Source: Chlorops oryzae (lineage: Eukaryota; Arthropoda; Insecta; Diptera; Chloropidae). Taken from it: 64,000 nucleotides of DNA. The first letter of the stretch is position 1. The number at the start of each line of letters is the position of its first letter. The notes below the pieces were generated by a model. It saw only the letters and a program-made list of their open reading frames with translations. It was not told the origin of the DNA and ran no database searches. A program made the translations under genes and the position numbers. This document shows, piece after piece, positions 12,301 to 24,035 of this stretch. Where the stretch lies: the NCBI GenBank assembly GCA_020466095.1, contig CM035808.1:8773012-8837011 (forward strand). The letters run 5' to 3'.

Positions 12301-12898
12301 GACGACTGGACCATTTTTGGCCAAATGGCGTATTATTGTTTCCATTTCAATAGTTCGTTGTTCGACTTTCAATCCATATTTTTGTGCCTCCTTAAACTTT
12401 TTCACTACGCGCTTTTCATCCTTGTCAATGATTTTTGTATAGTAACTATGTTGATTGTAATTTGGGTCGACACCCAGTGTCTTCGTTAGGTACTCATTTT
12501 GTATGCCATAACGATGTAATAAATAACATAGATCAATAGTCCAAGTACTTGAGCCAAAGCCTTCGTCAGCGCATATACTATCGAAGTTTTTGATTAAATT
12601 CTCACGCTGGGCGGAAGATAAAATCATCATTATGCAAGAAATTCCGCAGTCCCAATTATAGCGTTGTTGATAGTGGGTTAAATTGTAGTGTTTCTGTATT
12701 GGTATCCCTGAAAAAAGTTGAATTCAAATGTAATATTAATTTATTTTAACATTCGAACAGTCGAAAGATATGTAACAACTGAAGGTATCTTTGTATTCTT
12801 GAATACACTTCAATATCTAAAATCAAATTTAATACATATAATCTTTTAAGCTATTCTCATTATAATGTTATTAATTGAAGCGTAAACCAACCATCCAT
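9392..12898 (-). CDS. Gucd1: Gucd1 orthologue (guanylyl cyclase domain-containing 1 family)
   Basis: Four exons on the minus strand: 12898-12892 (7-nt start exon, least certain), 12707-12236, 9737-9607 and 9480-9392. They sum to 699 nt, or 232 residues, close to the usual size of about 240 for GUCD1 (Pfam Guanylate_cyc_2). Diagnostic segments are YNWDCGISC near the N-terminus, GFGSSTWTIDLCYLLHRYG, GPVVLLT, YAGHYIILCGYD and the C-terminal ARKAFGTDEDVLLIY. The WDCG cysteine and the GHY histidine occupy the positions of the papain/C39-like fold attributed to this family, whose biochemical role is poorly known. Splice sites are GTAAGT (12235 and 9606) and CAG or AAG acceptors. The 2.5-kb second intron (12235-9738) hosts nested MITEs and a hAT remnant. 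The first exon rests on frame and total length only. Confidence 0.85.
9859..10900. mobile_element. TIR element in the Gucd1 intron, carrier of a nested MITE
   Basis: Termini CAGGGTGTCCTGTAATGAAA (left) and the inverted copy ending CCCTG at 10900, with imperfect TIRs of about 36 bp. TA lies at or near both edges. Without the nested TTAA MITE (9979-10711) the element is about 310 bp, so it is a small non-autonomous element. It lies inside the long Gucd1 intron. Confidence 0.75.
9979..10711. mobile_element. TTAA-flanked MITE, copy 2 (nested)
   Basis: A 733-bp element, the inverted-orientation homologue of 4468-5202. It has the same GGGGGTCTTCTCATTGA TIR and TTAA on both sides (9975-9978 and 10712-10715). 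It is inserted within the element at 9859-10900. Sequence similarity to copy 1 is very high, suggesting recent activity. Confidence 0.82.
10950..11095. mobile_element. Small MITE with TAA flanks
   Basis: TIR GGGCTGTTTTCTCATCC at the left and the complementary GGATGAGAAAACGGCCC at the right, about 146 bp. A TAA trinucleotide lies immediately outside each end, as in PIF/Harbinger-type insertions. Confidence 0.7.
11420..11508 (+). pseudogene. hAT transposase dimerisation-domain remnant
   Basis: One frame reads LCLPESTGSVERSFSAIN, followed by IWPQEKTRL and a stop. The pattern LP.S..SVERSFS...N.I...K.RL is the conserved C-terminal dimerisation segment of hAT-family transposases. The frames on both sides are broken, so this is a decayed fragment inside the Gucd1 intron. 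Confidence 0.75.
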
Positions 12899-13494
12899 TT
12901 TATATATTTTTGAAACAATCGCTAGTCGAATGGGACACTAAAAATTTATTTATGGATTTGTTTACAAAAGAGACAGTGAATGACAGCTGATGAGAGAAAC
13001 AATACGAATAGCGCCACTTCATGATCTGTCTTTTGATGTGACGTAATAACAGATGGAGATATTGTTATTGTTTTCTATCTCGAGAGTCAGGCAGGCACAC
13101 GAACAATGTTTTGAAACAATTAAGCAAGCGAGGGAAGACGTGCAAAAATAAAAAACGGCTGTTTGCGTAATCTTCCGGAACAATTTGTGTTTTTCTTTCT
13201 CATGCATTCTTAATGGGATGTTTTCGAAACATGTTTCATACGTCTGTCTCTCGAATAATAGATACTGCGGGAAATGCATACAAGGGGAGCATGAATTTCG
13301 CGAAGTTTTAAGCAAACACTGTCACTTTTCATTTAAGCTACAGACAGGAAATTTTACGTCGATTTCAACAGATTTATGGATTTTTTTTTTTTTTGAAGCG
13401 TTTGCGGCCCGTCCGTATGTGAACATTTCTAGATAAAAAAATCCCGGGGAATATTCATTTAGAATTGGGCTGATAGGCAAACCGCGGCAACGTA
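12899..13494. other. Region upstream of Gucd1
   Basis: Non-coding region between the divergent Gucd1 (-) and COX14-like (+) genes, probably holding promoter elements of Gucd1. No defined site was recognised. Confidence 0.4.
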
Positions 13495-13497
13495 TTA

Positions 13498-13682
13498 GGG
13501 AACGTGTCCAAACTACGTGAACCATTTTTTACTACTTTTTACCCCCCTCCCCCCCCCCCCTCGGTGACAATCCGTAGAATAATTTAAGTGACCAATTTGT
13601 CCAAGTGTAGTACTTTCAGGAACCCCCTCACCCCCCCCCGCCCGCCCCCCCTAAAAGGGTCACGTAGTTTGGACACGTTCCC
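13498..13682. mobile_element. 185-bp MITE with TTA duplications
   Basis: TIR GGGAACGTGTCCAAACTACG at the left and its complement ending CGTTCCC at the right. TTA flanks both ends (13495-13497 and 13683-13685), the 3-bp target typical of PIF/Harbinger elements. The interior contains long C-runs (13544-13560 and 13621-13650), unusual in this AT-rich DNA. Confidence 0.8.
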
Positions 13683-14047
13683 TTAGCTGTTTCCAAGTCA
13701 AATAAAAGAGACCGATGGTTTTCACATGCAAATTTCGTTCTATAAAAAAAAATCTTGAAATATTTATTTATACCTTAATGAAATGGACGGTTATATAAAT
13801 ATCAAAATAATAAAAATTATTCACTTTAAGAGAAAAAAAATCATTCTATCGAACGGAAAATCACAACAAAGCCCCACTCTGTATCCGTTACTACGTCACA
13901 GTCAAAGAGAGAGCGCGAAGTGGCGCTATCTATATTTCTTTCAAAGCTACAGCTGCTGTTCAAGCAGAAGAAGAAGAAGAAGAAGACTAGACTGTTTGTT
14001 TTATAATCAGCGGTAAATATTGAGTCCCAAAAAAGAAAAATAAAATT

Positions 14048-14260
14048 ATGAAAAAACCACGCATCAACCGGAACGCGATCCTGGATAAATTACATCGCGG
14101 CGTTGTCTACACGTGCATTGGAGTCACATTATTTGGAACGGTGTTGCTTGGGCAACGTGTTTACAATTATTTCACAGTTATACGACCAGCACGCGAACAG
14201 CAAGAACGGAAAATGATTGAAGAAGGGTCACACGACAAAGCTCCGGAGCTGAAATATTAA
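14048..14260 (+). CDS. COX14: COX14-like cytochrome c oxidase assembly factor
   Basis: Single-exon ORF of 70 residues. A basic N-terminus (MKKPRINRN) precedes one predicted membrane helix (about residues 18-37, VVYTCIGVTLFGTVLLG), then QRVYNYF and a charged tail. This layout and the RVYxYF motif right after the helix match the COX14 (C12orf62) family. These are small inner-mitochondrial-membrane proteins that couple COX1 synthesis to complex IV assembly. The human protein is slightly shorter. The start ATG follows AAAAATAAAATT, a normal insect context. Similarity is short, so another small single-pass mitochondrial protein remains possible. Confidence 0.68.
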   Translation: MKKPRINRNAILDKLHRGVVYTCIGVTLFGTVLLGQRVYNYFTVIRPAREQQERKMIEEGSHDKAPELKY

Positions 14261-14918
14261 GTTTAATACTAATGTAGGAAAAATTATAGTTGTCGATGTA
14301 TATTGTTGCAAATTATTTTACTTTTCTGTATCAAAAATCTATATGTAAGAATTCTCATTGAATTTGTCTTATTTAGATCATTCGGTTTATATTTCACAAT
14401 AAATGTTTCTTTTGCGAAATCCATGTTATCGATTGTTATGAGAAAAATATACCTATGTAAGCCCAGTAAAGAGAATGAGTGGAATTGTAATAAAAGAGGA
14501 TGCTTTAGGCCCCATCTACACGATGCAAGTTTTCACTTGGCAAGTCACTTCTGCAAGTACTTGGCAAGGAGATTGCATCGTGTAGAATGCTTGCAAGGAC
14601 TTGCGGCAGGTTTTTCAAGACTTCCATGCAAGAACTTGCCTAAAGAAAATTCGGATCGTGTAGAAATACAATCTTCCAATTTGCTAGAAGCTTTTTTTTA
14701 CTTGCACGCTTACAAACTGTCAGGTTCAAGAAAGTAGCGAGTGCTATGTTTCAATATTTATTATTTTCTTCATAGCTAGCTATTTATTGAATAAAATTTT
14801 TCGCATTTTTTTTTATCAACATGGCTGTGTCAGAGGAGCAAATTGAAATAATTACTGAAGAATACCAGCAAAATGAGTGCTTGTGGCAAAAGTCACACAT
14901 GGACTACAAAAAAAAGTA

Positions 14919-15401
14919 AAAAAGTTTACATCGGCTAAGCCGACTGCACACATACCTTTTCCTCAGCCTAAAATATGTTAAAACATTACCATAACAAAAA
15001 TTCCTGCTGTTTTCGTTGTTCTAGCTTGGATATCTATTTTTACCTTATCTGTACTTCGATTAAGCTTCTCAAACTCGAGATTATTATTAAGCACAAAATT
15101 TTCGCGGATGGTGGGCATGGTCAAATTTTAACCGTTAGAGGACATTTTGTCTAGCTGCGAAATACTCAATTCAAAATAGTGAAAATCAAATTTTTGCGAA
15201 TTTCGCGAATGTTTGTCTTGATCAAATTTTAACCCTTAGAGGACATTTTGTCTAGCTGCGAAATACTCAATTCAAAAAAGTGAAAATAAAATTTTTCCGA
15301 ATTTCGCGAATGGTGGTCATGGTCAAATTTTAACCGTTAGAGGGTATGTTACATACTCCGTGCCAAACTTAATATACCCTTTCCTTCGGAAAAGGTATAA
15401 A
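14919..15401. mobile_element. Nested element with internal tandem repeats
   Basis: It starts near the hairpin CGGCTAAGCCG and ends near the hairpin TTTCCTTCGGAAA. It contains the tandem repeats at 15107-15345. Terminal hairpins plus a central minisatellite recall DINE/Helentron-type elements, but the exact ends are uncertain. Confidence 0.45.
15107..15345. repeat. Tandem repeat, period about 95-105 bp, roughly 2.5 copies
   Basis: Each unit contains GTCAAATTTTAACCGTTAGA, GGACATTTTGTCTAGCTGCG, ACTCAATTCAAAA and GCGAATTTCGCGAATG. A diverged form of the same unit, on the opposite strand, fills the loop of the large inverted repeat at 62408-62762. Confidence 0.7.
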
Positions 15402-16508
15402 AAGAGGCAGCTTACGAAGCCATTGCCGAAAAAACAAATTTGTAAAAGCTGGTTATAAAGGACAAATTGCATTCATTGCTCTGGAAGCTCTGGGGGTAAA
15501 CCAGTGAAATGGAAGCGCTTTGAATTGTTCACCTTCATTTGATAGGTCATTCATTGAATTCTCATAAAAGGGATTTATGTCTCTTCTAAAAAAGAATTTG
15601 CGTGCCCAAATTGTTCGTTTTGGTTTTTTTCTATAATTTTCTATTTCTTCCAAAATGAGCACCGCTGCTAGAACTTTCTTTATTTATTTATTCATTTTTG
15701 CTATTTTAGGTTAAAATATGATTTTTTATACCAACTGTCAAACTTGCGGCAAGAACTTCTACTTGAATGTAAAAACCTTCAAGCTGGCAAGCTACATGTT
15801 CTAAAAAAAATGCTTCTGAAAAGCAACTTTTAGTAACGCCGTGTGGCTATGTGCCCAAGCACTTGCGTGCAAGTCATCTTTAGATTACTTTCAAGCAAGC
15901 TGCAAGCTAAAATTAACTAGCATCGTGTGGATTGGTCACGCAAGTTCTTGCACACAAGTACTAAAACTTGCCAAGCGAAAACTTGCATCGTGTAGATGGG
16001 GCCTAATAGTGAAAACTTTAAATTCCAAACTAAATTAGATGAAGCTTTATGTCAAATAAAATAGCAAAAGCAAACTTCATCCACCAAAGCACGATCCAGC
16101 GCCACTTCTTTCTAATGCCGAAATCCTTTTTAATCCCCTCCTTTAACAGGTTCGAAGATTATTAATTGTTTGCGTTAACTTTTTTTGTGGTCTCTAGATA
16201 ATTTCTTTGAGTTTAATTCAAAGCGTTTTTAAATTCCGGTCACTATAATCTTTTGGCTTAAAGTTCCAAAAAGCCGACAAACTACGATAAACTTCTATTA
16301 GTTCCAAAATAAAATTGTTTTCATCCATTTTTTCAATTAATTTTCCGCTCTCCGTTCGATGTTCACTCGTTGAATATTGCACAAATGAGGGTTGAACCAA
16401 CATAGATATAGACCTACAGACACACCGTCTAACATCGTTACCTGCTTGACCGAAAATTTAAAGATTTTGATTTTCCGTCAGACATCGTAGGTGTACTCTT
16501 TCTCACTA

Positions 16509-17224
16509 AAGGCTGGTCTCCAGTTCCCCAAGGAATGAAAAACTCCATATAAAAAAAAGCCAAAGAAATGCTTAAGAAATATTTCTTCAAGAAATTTTCT
16601 GCATGCAGTCCCCAGTTCGGCAAAAAAGTAGTACATATTTTAATACGTTTTTTTGACATAAAATGTGCACGGTAACCCAGGCTATCAGCAGAAATAATTG
16701 CAAATGAATTGTTTCTTGGAGAAATTTTGACAAGTGATGTAGGTCAGTTGTGATTGTATAGAAATAGTGCATCCATTTTTCGGGTTTTTTCAGAAAAACA
16801 TGGAGAAAACCCCCAAAAAAACCAAAAACGCTTAATAAATTTCTCAAACGAGAATAAACGCGAATTAATATCGCTTGTTAAAGAGAGTAGAAGAATTTGC
16901 GCGCTTTTTATTCTGAACGTTTATAATCGCGCCTTTTTAATTTCTGTGTTTCGTTTCACTTTTTTGACACATGTGACATATGACAGATTGCCTCTGTTGC
17001 ACTAAAAAGTTCTTTAGTACTACCTTTTTTCCTCGGAGAAAAAAATAGAAAATTTCTGCTGACATTCCTTATATGCTTTCCAGACGTACAACGAAATCTC
17101 GAGATTTCAGAAAATTTTAGAACAAATTTGACATTTGAAATCCAGGCGATTTCAATTTTGTTCTGAAATCCCGAGATTTCGTTGTACGTCTGGAAAGCAT
17201 ATTACCGAACTGGAGACCAGCCTT
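16509..17224. mobile_element. MITE with AAGGCTGGTCTCCAGTTC ends
   Basis: TIR AAGGCTGGTCTCCAGTTC and its complement about 716 bp away, flanked by TA on both sides. A second inverted pair inside it (17072-17110 and 17162-17203, around CCAGACGTACAACGAAATCT) marks a nested element. It ends about 300 bp before the first zinc-finger gene. Confidence 0.7.
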
Positions 17225-17514
17225 TACACACGCTCAAAGTTGATACAACATTTGACGTGTCTATACCCCCTATTAGGTATGTCTGACTTCAGACTTTATA
17301 CACCTTGCTCACAAGGTCGTTCATGCAAAAGTGGAAACTTTTCTAGTGGAAAATTTGTGCACTCGATTTTCCACAGTTTCTTAAATACCACTAATATTTT
17401 TTTTTTAGATAAATATATATTTGTCTAAAAACCATCCAATGTAAAAAGAAACGACGTGCACGACCGGCGAAATATCGGCGCGTCTAAGAGCCCACTAAAA
17501 GTTTGAATTTCAAG

Positions 17515-17534
17515 GTTGTCATTTTTTAGGGAAT
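17515..17534 (+). promoter_or_regulatory. Shared upstream motif of ZNF-1
   Basis: GTTGTCATTTTTTAGGGAAT, 85 bp before the likely start. Variants precede all eight paralogues. It may be a transcription-start or regulator-binding element, or part of a 5' splice-acceptor region. Confidence 0.5.
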
Positions 17535-17619
17535 TGCTTATGGATTTATAATATTCTGTAAACAAATCAAACACAACTTGTTTAGTTTTTTTCTGGCTTT
17601 TCCTTTCCACCAATGGTCA

Positions 17620-18667
17620 ATGATAGAAATGGATCAAATGTTTTTACTGGAAGATAATGAGAAATATGAAAAGGTTTCGGGAGAAATAATTCTCACTACC
17701 ACTGGCAGATTTGCTCTTCAATGTACTACGTGTGAAGCGACGTTTGCTACTTTGGAATCATTTTCATTTCACTATATGCAGCGACATATTAAAAACAAAA
17801 GTCCTAAAAAATACGATGAAAAGTGTAATATTGAAGAGGAAGAATTCCTTTTTGATCCAATTGATCCAATGGATATAAAAATGGAGGTGGAGCATTTGAT
17901 CGACGAAGATGACAATTCTGTTACTTCTTTGGAACAAGAGGAGAAAGAAGTGGAAGATACATTATCTTTAGATGAAAGATCGACTATTCAAAATAACAAT
18001 TCAGTTAGATTTCTTTTTAATCTTGATACGAGCGGAATCTCAATGTTTTCTTTTCCAGGATAATTCGAAAAACTCAGATGAGTTTGTTATCCCCAGCGTT
18101 ATACGAGATGTTATGAAACGGACGGCCGTTGTGCGAAAAAGCACACCATTGGAGGAACTGAAGCACAAGTGCCCAATTTGTGGACTAGGTTTCAAGGAAA
18201 AACATAATTTACGCTATCACTTTAAGCGTCATTCCAATCAGAAAGATCATGCTTGTCCTGAGTGCTCCAAATTGTTCTACACACAATCGGAAGTACGAGC
18301 ACACATGCTGTTTCATTCGTCAGTGCGTGCGTTCCTTTGTTCGGACTGCGGACGTTCATTCCGAAAAAGATTCCAATTAACGGATCACATAAAGAGACAC
18401 AAAAACCAAAGAGACTACAAATGCAAAGTCTGCGATAAGGCATTCTTCGACAACGAAACCCTCCAGAGTCATGTCCGCGTACATACATTGGAACGTCCAT
18501 TCAAATGTAAAACGTGCGAGGCTACGTTCGCTCGTCAAACTGCCCTCCGGAATCATATAAAGCTGCACGAGAATAAACGTGAATATAAATGTAATCTCTG
18601 CGGTGCTGGGTTCAACCAACAGGCTGGATTGTTTTCCCATATGAAAATAACACATAAAGCAGCGTAA
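17620..18667 (+). CDS. C2H2 zinc-finger protein ZNF-1
   Basis: Two exons: 17620-18003 and 18059-18667, with a 55-bp phase-0 intron (GTTAGA...TTCCAG). The start may be 17620 or the in-frame ATG at 17629, which best matches the paralogues; the product is about 327-330 residues. The N-terminal module has GEIILTT followed by a single finger, C-x2-C-x12-H-x4-H. An acidic linker follows with a possible SUMO site (IKME). Exon 2 opens with IPSVIRDVMKRT, then six C2H2 fingers starting CPICGLGF. Linkers are mostly NQRDYKC-like rather than TGEKP. Such proteins normally bind DNA in the nucleus; the target is unknown. It is the first of eight same-strand paralogues, and the fourth and fifth fingers are nearly identical in DNA to those of ZNF-2. 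Confidence 0.9.
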
Positions 18668-18822
18668 AAATCTGTTTGTCTTCCTTTAAATTGACGTTAA
18701 AAATAGATTGAACATTTTTATAAATGTAAATAAAATCCATTAATTTAATACTTTTTAGAATACAAAATATATGATTTTCCTAAAAAAAAACCTTGCATGT
18801 ACATCTTTACAGTCTCCGATTA

Positions 18823-19411
18823 CACTAGTTTACAAAAAAAAAGAGCAGAGACGAAATGATGGTTTTAAGAGTAAATTGGGGTCGCTGATCACGAAAATGG
18901 CATCCGTTTTTTTTTCCAAAGAATAGTTTTTGAGATATGGGCAAAAAACGTGTTTTTTGGGTACTTTACGAGATTTTTCCAAATAACTCCAAAACGGCTC
19001 GTCTAAACAAAATAAATTTTTATCAATATGAAGCAGAAAACTTTCCCCTTTGCAACGATATATCATTTGTTACAATCTTAGTTAGGTGTCTTAGTTTTTG
19101 AGCTATAGGCATTTGAACTTGAAAAAAGTTGACTTTTTTGGGTTTTTTTTGAATTTTCAAAAATTCATTTTAACTTTTAAGTAAAAAAAAAATTTTTTTT
19201 ATTTTTTTCGGTTACTAAAAATGATAAACATATATTTAACGTTATTAGAAAACCATATTTCTTTCAAATCGGTTGGAAAACAAAGAAGTTATAAGAGGTT
19301 TTCCAAATTCCAAAACGGATGCCATTTTCGTGATCAGCGACCCCAATTTACTCTTAAAACCATCATTTCGTCTCTGCTCTCGCGAAAGTTTTAAATTCTG
19401 TAAACTAGTGT
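18823..19411. mobile_element. MITE with CACTAGTTTACA ends and long TIRs
   Basis: About 589 bp with TIRs of roughly 90 bp. The outer end is CACTAGTTTACA, and the inner part runs through GGTTTTAAGAGTAAATTGGG and CGCTGATCACGAAAATGGCA. Both copies are easily recognised as complements. There is no ORF of note. Confidence 0.82.
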
Positions 19412-19443
19412 TATCGAAACAAGTGCAAAATACGCCGTATACT

Positions 19444-20180
19444 TAATGATACCAACTGTTCTGATTTAGGCAGGACAAGTTCTGATTTGCTGAAGCCAGT
19501 TCTGATTTAGTTTTAAGAAAAATCAGAACTCTGATTTTCCCGAATGTGTTCTGATTTGTTCTGATTTTCCATTGATATCTAAATATGGGAATCCGCATGT
19601 CCACCAACATTCATTTAAATGAACATTCACCCATAATTTCTTAGAGGCCATTTACACGTTAAGACATTTCGAAAATGAAAGAAATTTTCGTGTTTTCGCA
19701 ATTGCAGGCCAATCGAAATATGATTTTAAAGCAAGCAAAGCAGCCACTGCAAGTGCTAACAGCACAAGCACTTCAGCAAGCACTGCCACCACTGGAGGAA
19801 GTCATATATCGGTAATAAATGATTCAAAAGAAGATGAGTAGCCAGTATCGGGGATATCAAAGTTTTAATTGCTATCGAAATGTATTTTTTTATGTTCATC
19901 AGAATCCTGAGGTTTAGGTTTTATTTTTGTTTTAATAAAAGTGTTCTCAAAAATAAGGTTAATTTGGTTTGATTTCCCTAATGTTTTTATAACTGACTCT
20001 TATATTTTGTTTAGATTTGCCTAGAGGTGTAAAAAATGTACTAAAATGTACACTCAGATTTTAATATGTAGTCTGATTTTTGTTCTGATTTTTCTAGCTC
20101 ATGTTCTGAATAGTTCTGCTTTTTGAATTCGTTTTGTGGCCGAAGTTCTGCTTTTTCTTCCCAAACGGTTGGTATCATTA
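19444..20180. mobile_element. TIR element with 8-bp duplication CGTATACT
   Basis: TIR TAATGATACCAAC at the left and GTTGGTATCATTA at the right, with CGTATACT at 19436-19443 and 20181-20188. Repeated TTCTGATTT words lie just inside the ends. One internal frame reads a low-complexity Ser/Thr/Ala stretch ending GGSHISVINDSKEDE, perhaps the tail of a lost transposase. The 8-bp target fits hAT- or P-type elements. A partial end of the MITE family at 24036 (GGCCATTTACACGTTAAGAC) is embedded at about 19646. Confidence 0.7.
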
Positions 20181-20199
20181 CGTATACTTAATCCACATT

Positions 20200-20746
20200 A
20201 CTCATACGCAGTACGATAAAAGATGGACATTTTTGTAATTTTAAGCCACTAGATGGATGCACTCTTTGAGGGTAAACTTCTTGCGAAATTTTTTTCTCCT
20301 ATTCAATATCAACAACTTTACTCAAGACACCAAAAGAATATTCCTTACGGTTGACGAGATACAGGTATGTAAAAAAAAATCGAAGAAGTGGTAAATTAGA
20401 ATTTGAGAAAAAAAATTTCCAAGGCTGCCACAGAATTCAAATTGCCTGGAATTTTTCCATTCGGATTTGAAAAAAATTCTCCCCATATAAAGGGAGATAG
20501 AATTTCAAACATTTTCAAGCTGATGTCATAAAATTCTTTTTATTTATTGATGCTTAGAACACTCTTTTTCCGCGGGGAAAAATTTCCCGGGGAATATTCA
20601 ATAAGAATGGGCGGGTAATGTTTTCCCAACCAAATACATACCCACATTATACCTTGAAAAATTAATTCGATTGAAGAGTGCATAATTTTGATTACACTCA
20701 GGCAAAGTGCATTAGTAATGAAATTTTCCTGCTACGACGTTCGAGC
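20200..20746. other. Intergenic DNA upstream of ZNF-2
   Basis: No gene seen. The segment TCCCGGGGAATATTCA near 20584 also occurs near 13442, hinting at another dispersed repeat. Confidence 0.4.
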
Positions 20747-20766
20747 GTTGTCAGTTTTATGGGAAT
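20747..20766 (+). promoter_or_regulatory. Shared upstream motif of ZNF-2
   Basis: GTTGTCAGTTTTATGGGAAT, 132 bp before the ATG. Diverged member of the motif seen before all paralogues. Confidence 0.4.
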
Positions 20767-20898
20767 TGCCGAATTCAGCTCAATTGAGAGTTGCGATTCT
20801 CAGGGAATATTCAAGTTTTTTTTATATACTATGTACACTGTTAATTATTATTAGAAGTTTATTTATGTATATCTATTGTTATTTCGGTACTCAGTCGC

Positions 20899-22240
20899 GA
20901 TGAGTGAGGATATTTTTGTGCTTGAAAATGACGAATCGCTCGATCAACGTTGTGGAGATATATTTTTGACAACAAAAGGAAACTTCGCTATTCTTTGCAA
21001 TCTTTGCGAATTAGTATATAAAAGTTTCGATGTTTATTCTGAACATTTAAAAAATCAACATTTATTATGGCCTGAAATAGCAGACGAATCCGAAATTACT
21101 TGAAGAAAATGAGATTCTACGAACAGAGGAACATTTTGTGCTATCATCAATGAATATTGAAAATGAACTTACAATAGAAGACGAATTGCCAATTGAATTG
21201 TCAGCGTTGAAAGAAGAAAAAGTTGAAAAGGACAACGAAGAATCAAATCATGAAAGTGATCTTTCAACAAAAAATCTGCAGGTATGTACGATTGCGGTAA
21301 TTTAAAACAAAAAAAAAAAAAAATGTATCAATCGATTTTATGTAATTATTTCAGAGCACAGAGTGCACGAGCTCACAAAAAAAATATAGGCGCGTAGTTA
21401 AAAGAATCCCTAAAAGGTTCGAAAGCACCTAAGCCCGAAGATCTAAAATTTAGGTGCCCGATCTGTGGATTGACTTTTAAGCAGAAACGTTACGTGAGGT
21501 ATCATATGAAACGCCATTCTCTACAAAAAAATCACGAATGTCTTGAATGCGAAAAGAAATTTCACACAGCTGCTGAGCTGCGTATTCACTCACGATCCCA
21601 TGACGAGGCCAGCAACACTTCGGAAGAAAAAGCTTCAAAAAAGCGGGCAAAATTACTTGAAATTCCCGAAGAAATTCGAAACGTACAGAAACGAAACCTT
21701 AGAGTACCGTCTACAATTTTGCCAGAGGAGCGCAAGCACAAATGTCCAATTTGCGAGTCAACATTCAAAGCAAGACGCAATATGCTTTATCATTTTAAAC
21801 GGCACTCGATGCAGAAGAATCACTCATGTCCCGATTGCGGTAAATTATTCTATACCAATACGGAATTACGAAGACACAGATTATTTCACTCCTCGGACCA
21901 AGGGTTCCTATGCAGCGACTGCGGACGTGCGTTCCAGTCGAAAGTCCGGCTATCGCATCATTTAAAGAGACACAAAAACCAAAGAGACTACAAATGCAAA
22001 GTCTGCGATAAGGCATTCTTCGACAACGAAACGTTACAGAGTCATGTCCGAGTCCATACATTGGAACGTCCATTCAAGTGCAATTTTTGCGAAAAAGCAT
22101 TTTCACGCAAGACAACTCTTCGGAATCATATGAAATTGCATGAAAATAAGCGATCTTACAATTGCAATATTTGCGAAGCGAGTTTTAACCAAAAAGGCGG
22201 TCTTTCTTCACATCAAAGGATTGCGCATAAACTCATTTGA
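20899..22240 (+). pseudogene. C2H2 zinc-finger ZNF-2, frameshifted
   Basis: Exon 1 20899-21281 and exon 2 21355-22240, by homology and splice sites (CAG/GTATGT and TTTCAG). The N-terminal module is clear (GDIFLTTKGNF, then C-x2-C...H). The frame changes near 21095-21103, where a stop follows SEIT, and again near 21418, where a stop follows FEST. The finger frame then runs open to 22240. It has two fingers, a short linker with IPEEIRNVQKRN, then six fingers. A motif EDELPI lies in the acidic linker. Two indels suggest a pseudogene, or else uncorrected assembly errors; the long intact finger frame argues that decay, if real, is recent. Confidence 0.75.
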
Positions 22241-22424
22241 AATTTCGGTTTTAAGATAGAAAAAAAATTACCATAATAAAAGATGATATTTGTGTTGAAA
22301 TCATAAAAATTCGTTTATGATTTTACTTTTAAAACCGTTTATCAGATCAACTAATCGCCAAGGCAATTGTTTTGAGAGAACAATGTGAGCAAAACTCTTA
22401 TTGTCTTTAATTAATTTACCATTT

Positions 22425-23020
<596 letters not shown>

Positions 23021-23500
23021 GAATCAATAAAGCTGAATTCTTTTTACAGACTTTATGATTCTTAACCTAAACTTATTATAATAAAACTTTACTATACAAA
23101 AAAACAAATAGTGGTATTCAAGCAGGTGGGCATCTTGGGCATTTGGGCAAATTGGTTTGTATGGAAAATCGTTTCCGCAGCTGGGCAACTATTGCACATC
23201 GATTTTGATGTGCAACATTTGCCCGATTTTGTGTGCAAATGAGTGCTATGGCGACCCTACAGTGTCAAATGAGTATGAATGTATGAAGAAATACAAAAAC
23301 CATGATTTATAAAGTTCAATAAGTGAAAAACAAGTGAAATTGAATTAATGCCATGCATCTATTTAATAATACGACTATCGTTTTTACAAAAAATATTTTT
23401 TTTCCAAAAAATGTTTGCATCTTAATTTTTTGATACCAATTATATCTGCGTAATATAAATGTGAAAGACCAAACATGTTTGACTGTCCGTATGGATCTTA

Positions 23501-23973
23501 GGGCCAATATTACCAAACATATTTTAAAAAAATTTTAAATTAAATTAAAAATTTTTTTATTTTAAATTTCATTTTCAATATGCAACTTTTTTAAGTATAG
23601 CAAAATGTGGCAGCACGCTCCACTGTCAGGGTAGTCAGTCAAATTCACAAATGATTGAAATATTATTTTAGAGCATGGAGCCGTGTGCGCGCGATTTTTC
23701 ATCAGTCTCATATCGCTGTAATCCGAATCCATAAATTTAAAGCTTTGCTTGTTTCGTTTTGCGCAGAATTTTTCCGTAAAATTTTAGAATGAATGTAATC
23801 AGCTGTTTTTCTACCGCCCTAAACAGGGCTGTTACCGTATCTTTAAAAAAACTTAAACGACCTGCTGAGGTAGTTTAAAATTTTTTTAAAAATATTTTAA
23901 AAATTTCGTTGGTGAAAATGAAAATCAGATTTTATTTTTAAAATTTTTTTAAATATGCTTGGTAATAGTAGCT
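23501..23973. mobile_element. MITE with ATTACCAARCATATTT ends
   Basis: Left end GGGCCAATATTACCAAACAT and right end complementary to CTACTATTACCAAGCATATT. The interior is A/T-run rich. A related end occurs near 39195-39232. Exact borders are uncertain. Confidence 0.6.
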
Positions 23974-24035
23974 TACATCGCAAAATTGCACCCGACGAAG
24001 TTGCCACTTGCAACAGATTGTAGTAAAACCACTAT

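Larger units (their letters stand above)
14508..16003. mobile_element. 1.5-kb TIR element with GGCCCCATCTACACGATGCA ends
   Basis: TIR GGCCCCATCTACACGATGCA followed by AGTTTTC at the left, and its inverted complement at the right, flanked by TA on both sides (14506-14507 and 16004-16005). Internal sequence repeats CTTGCAAG-like words many times. A different element (about 14919-15401) is nested inside. No transposase ORF was found. Confidence 0.75.

Noticed and set aside
15107..15345. CRISPR-like array
   Set aside because: Only about 2.5 units, no regular spacer pattern, and an insect nuclear context; it is a minisatellite inside a mobile element.
18222..18655. Long minus-strand frames opposite ZNF-1 and similar ones opposite ZNF-2 and ZNF-4
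   Set aside because: Shadows of the zinc-finger coding strand; no independent signals.
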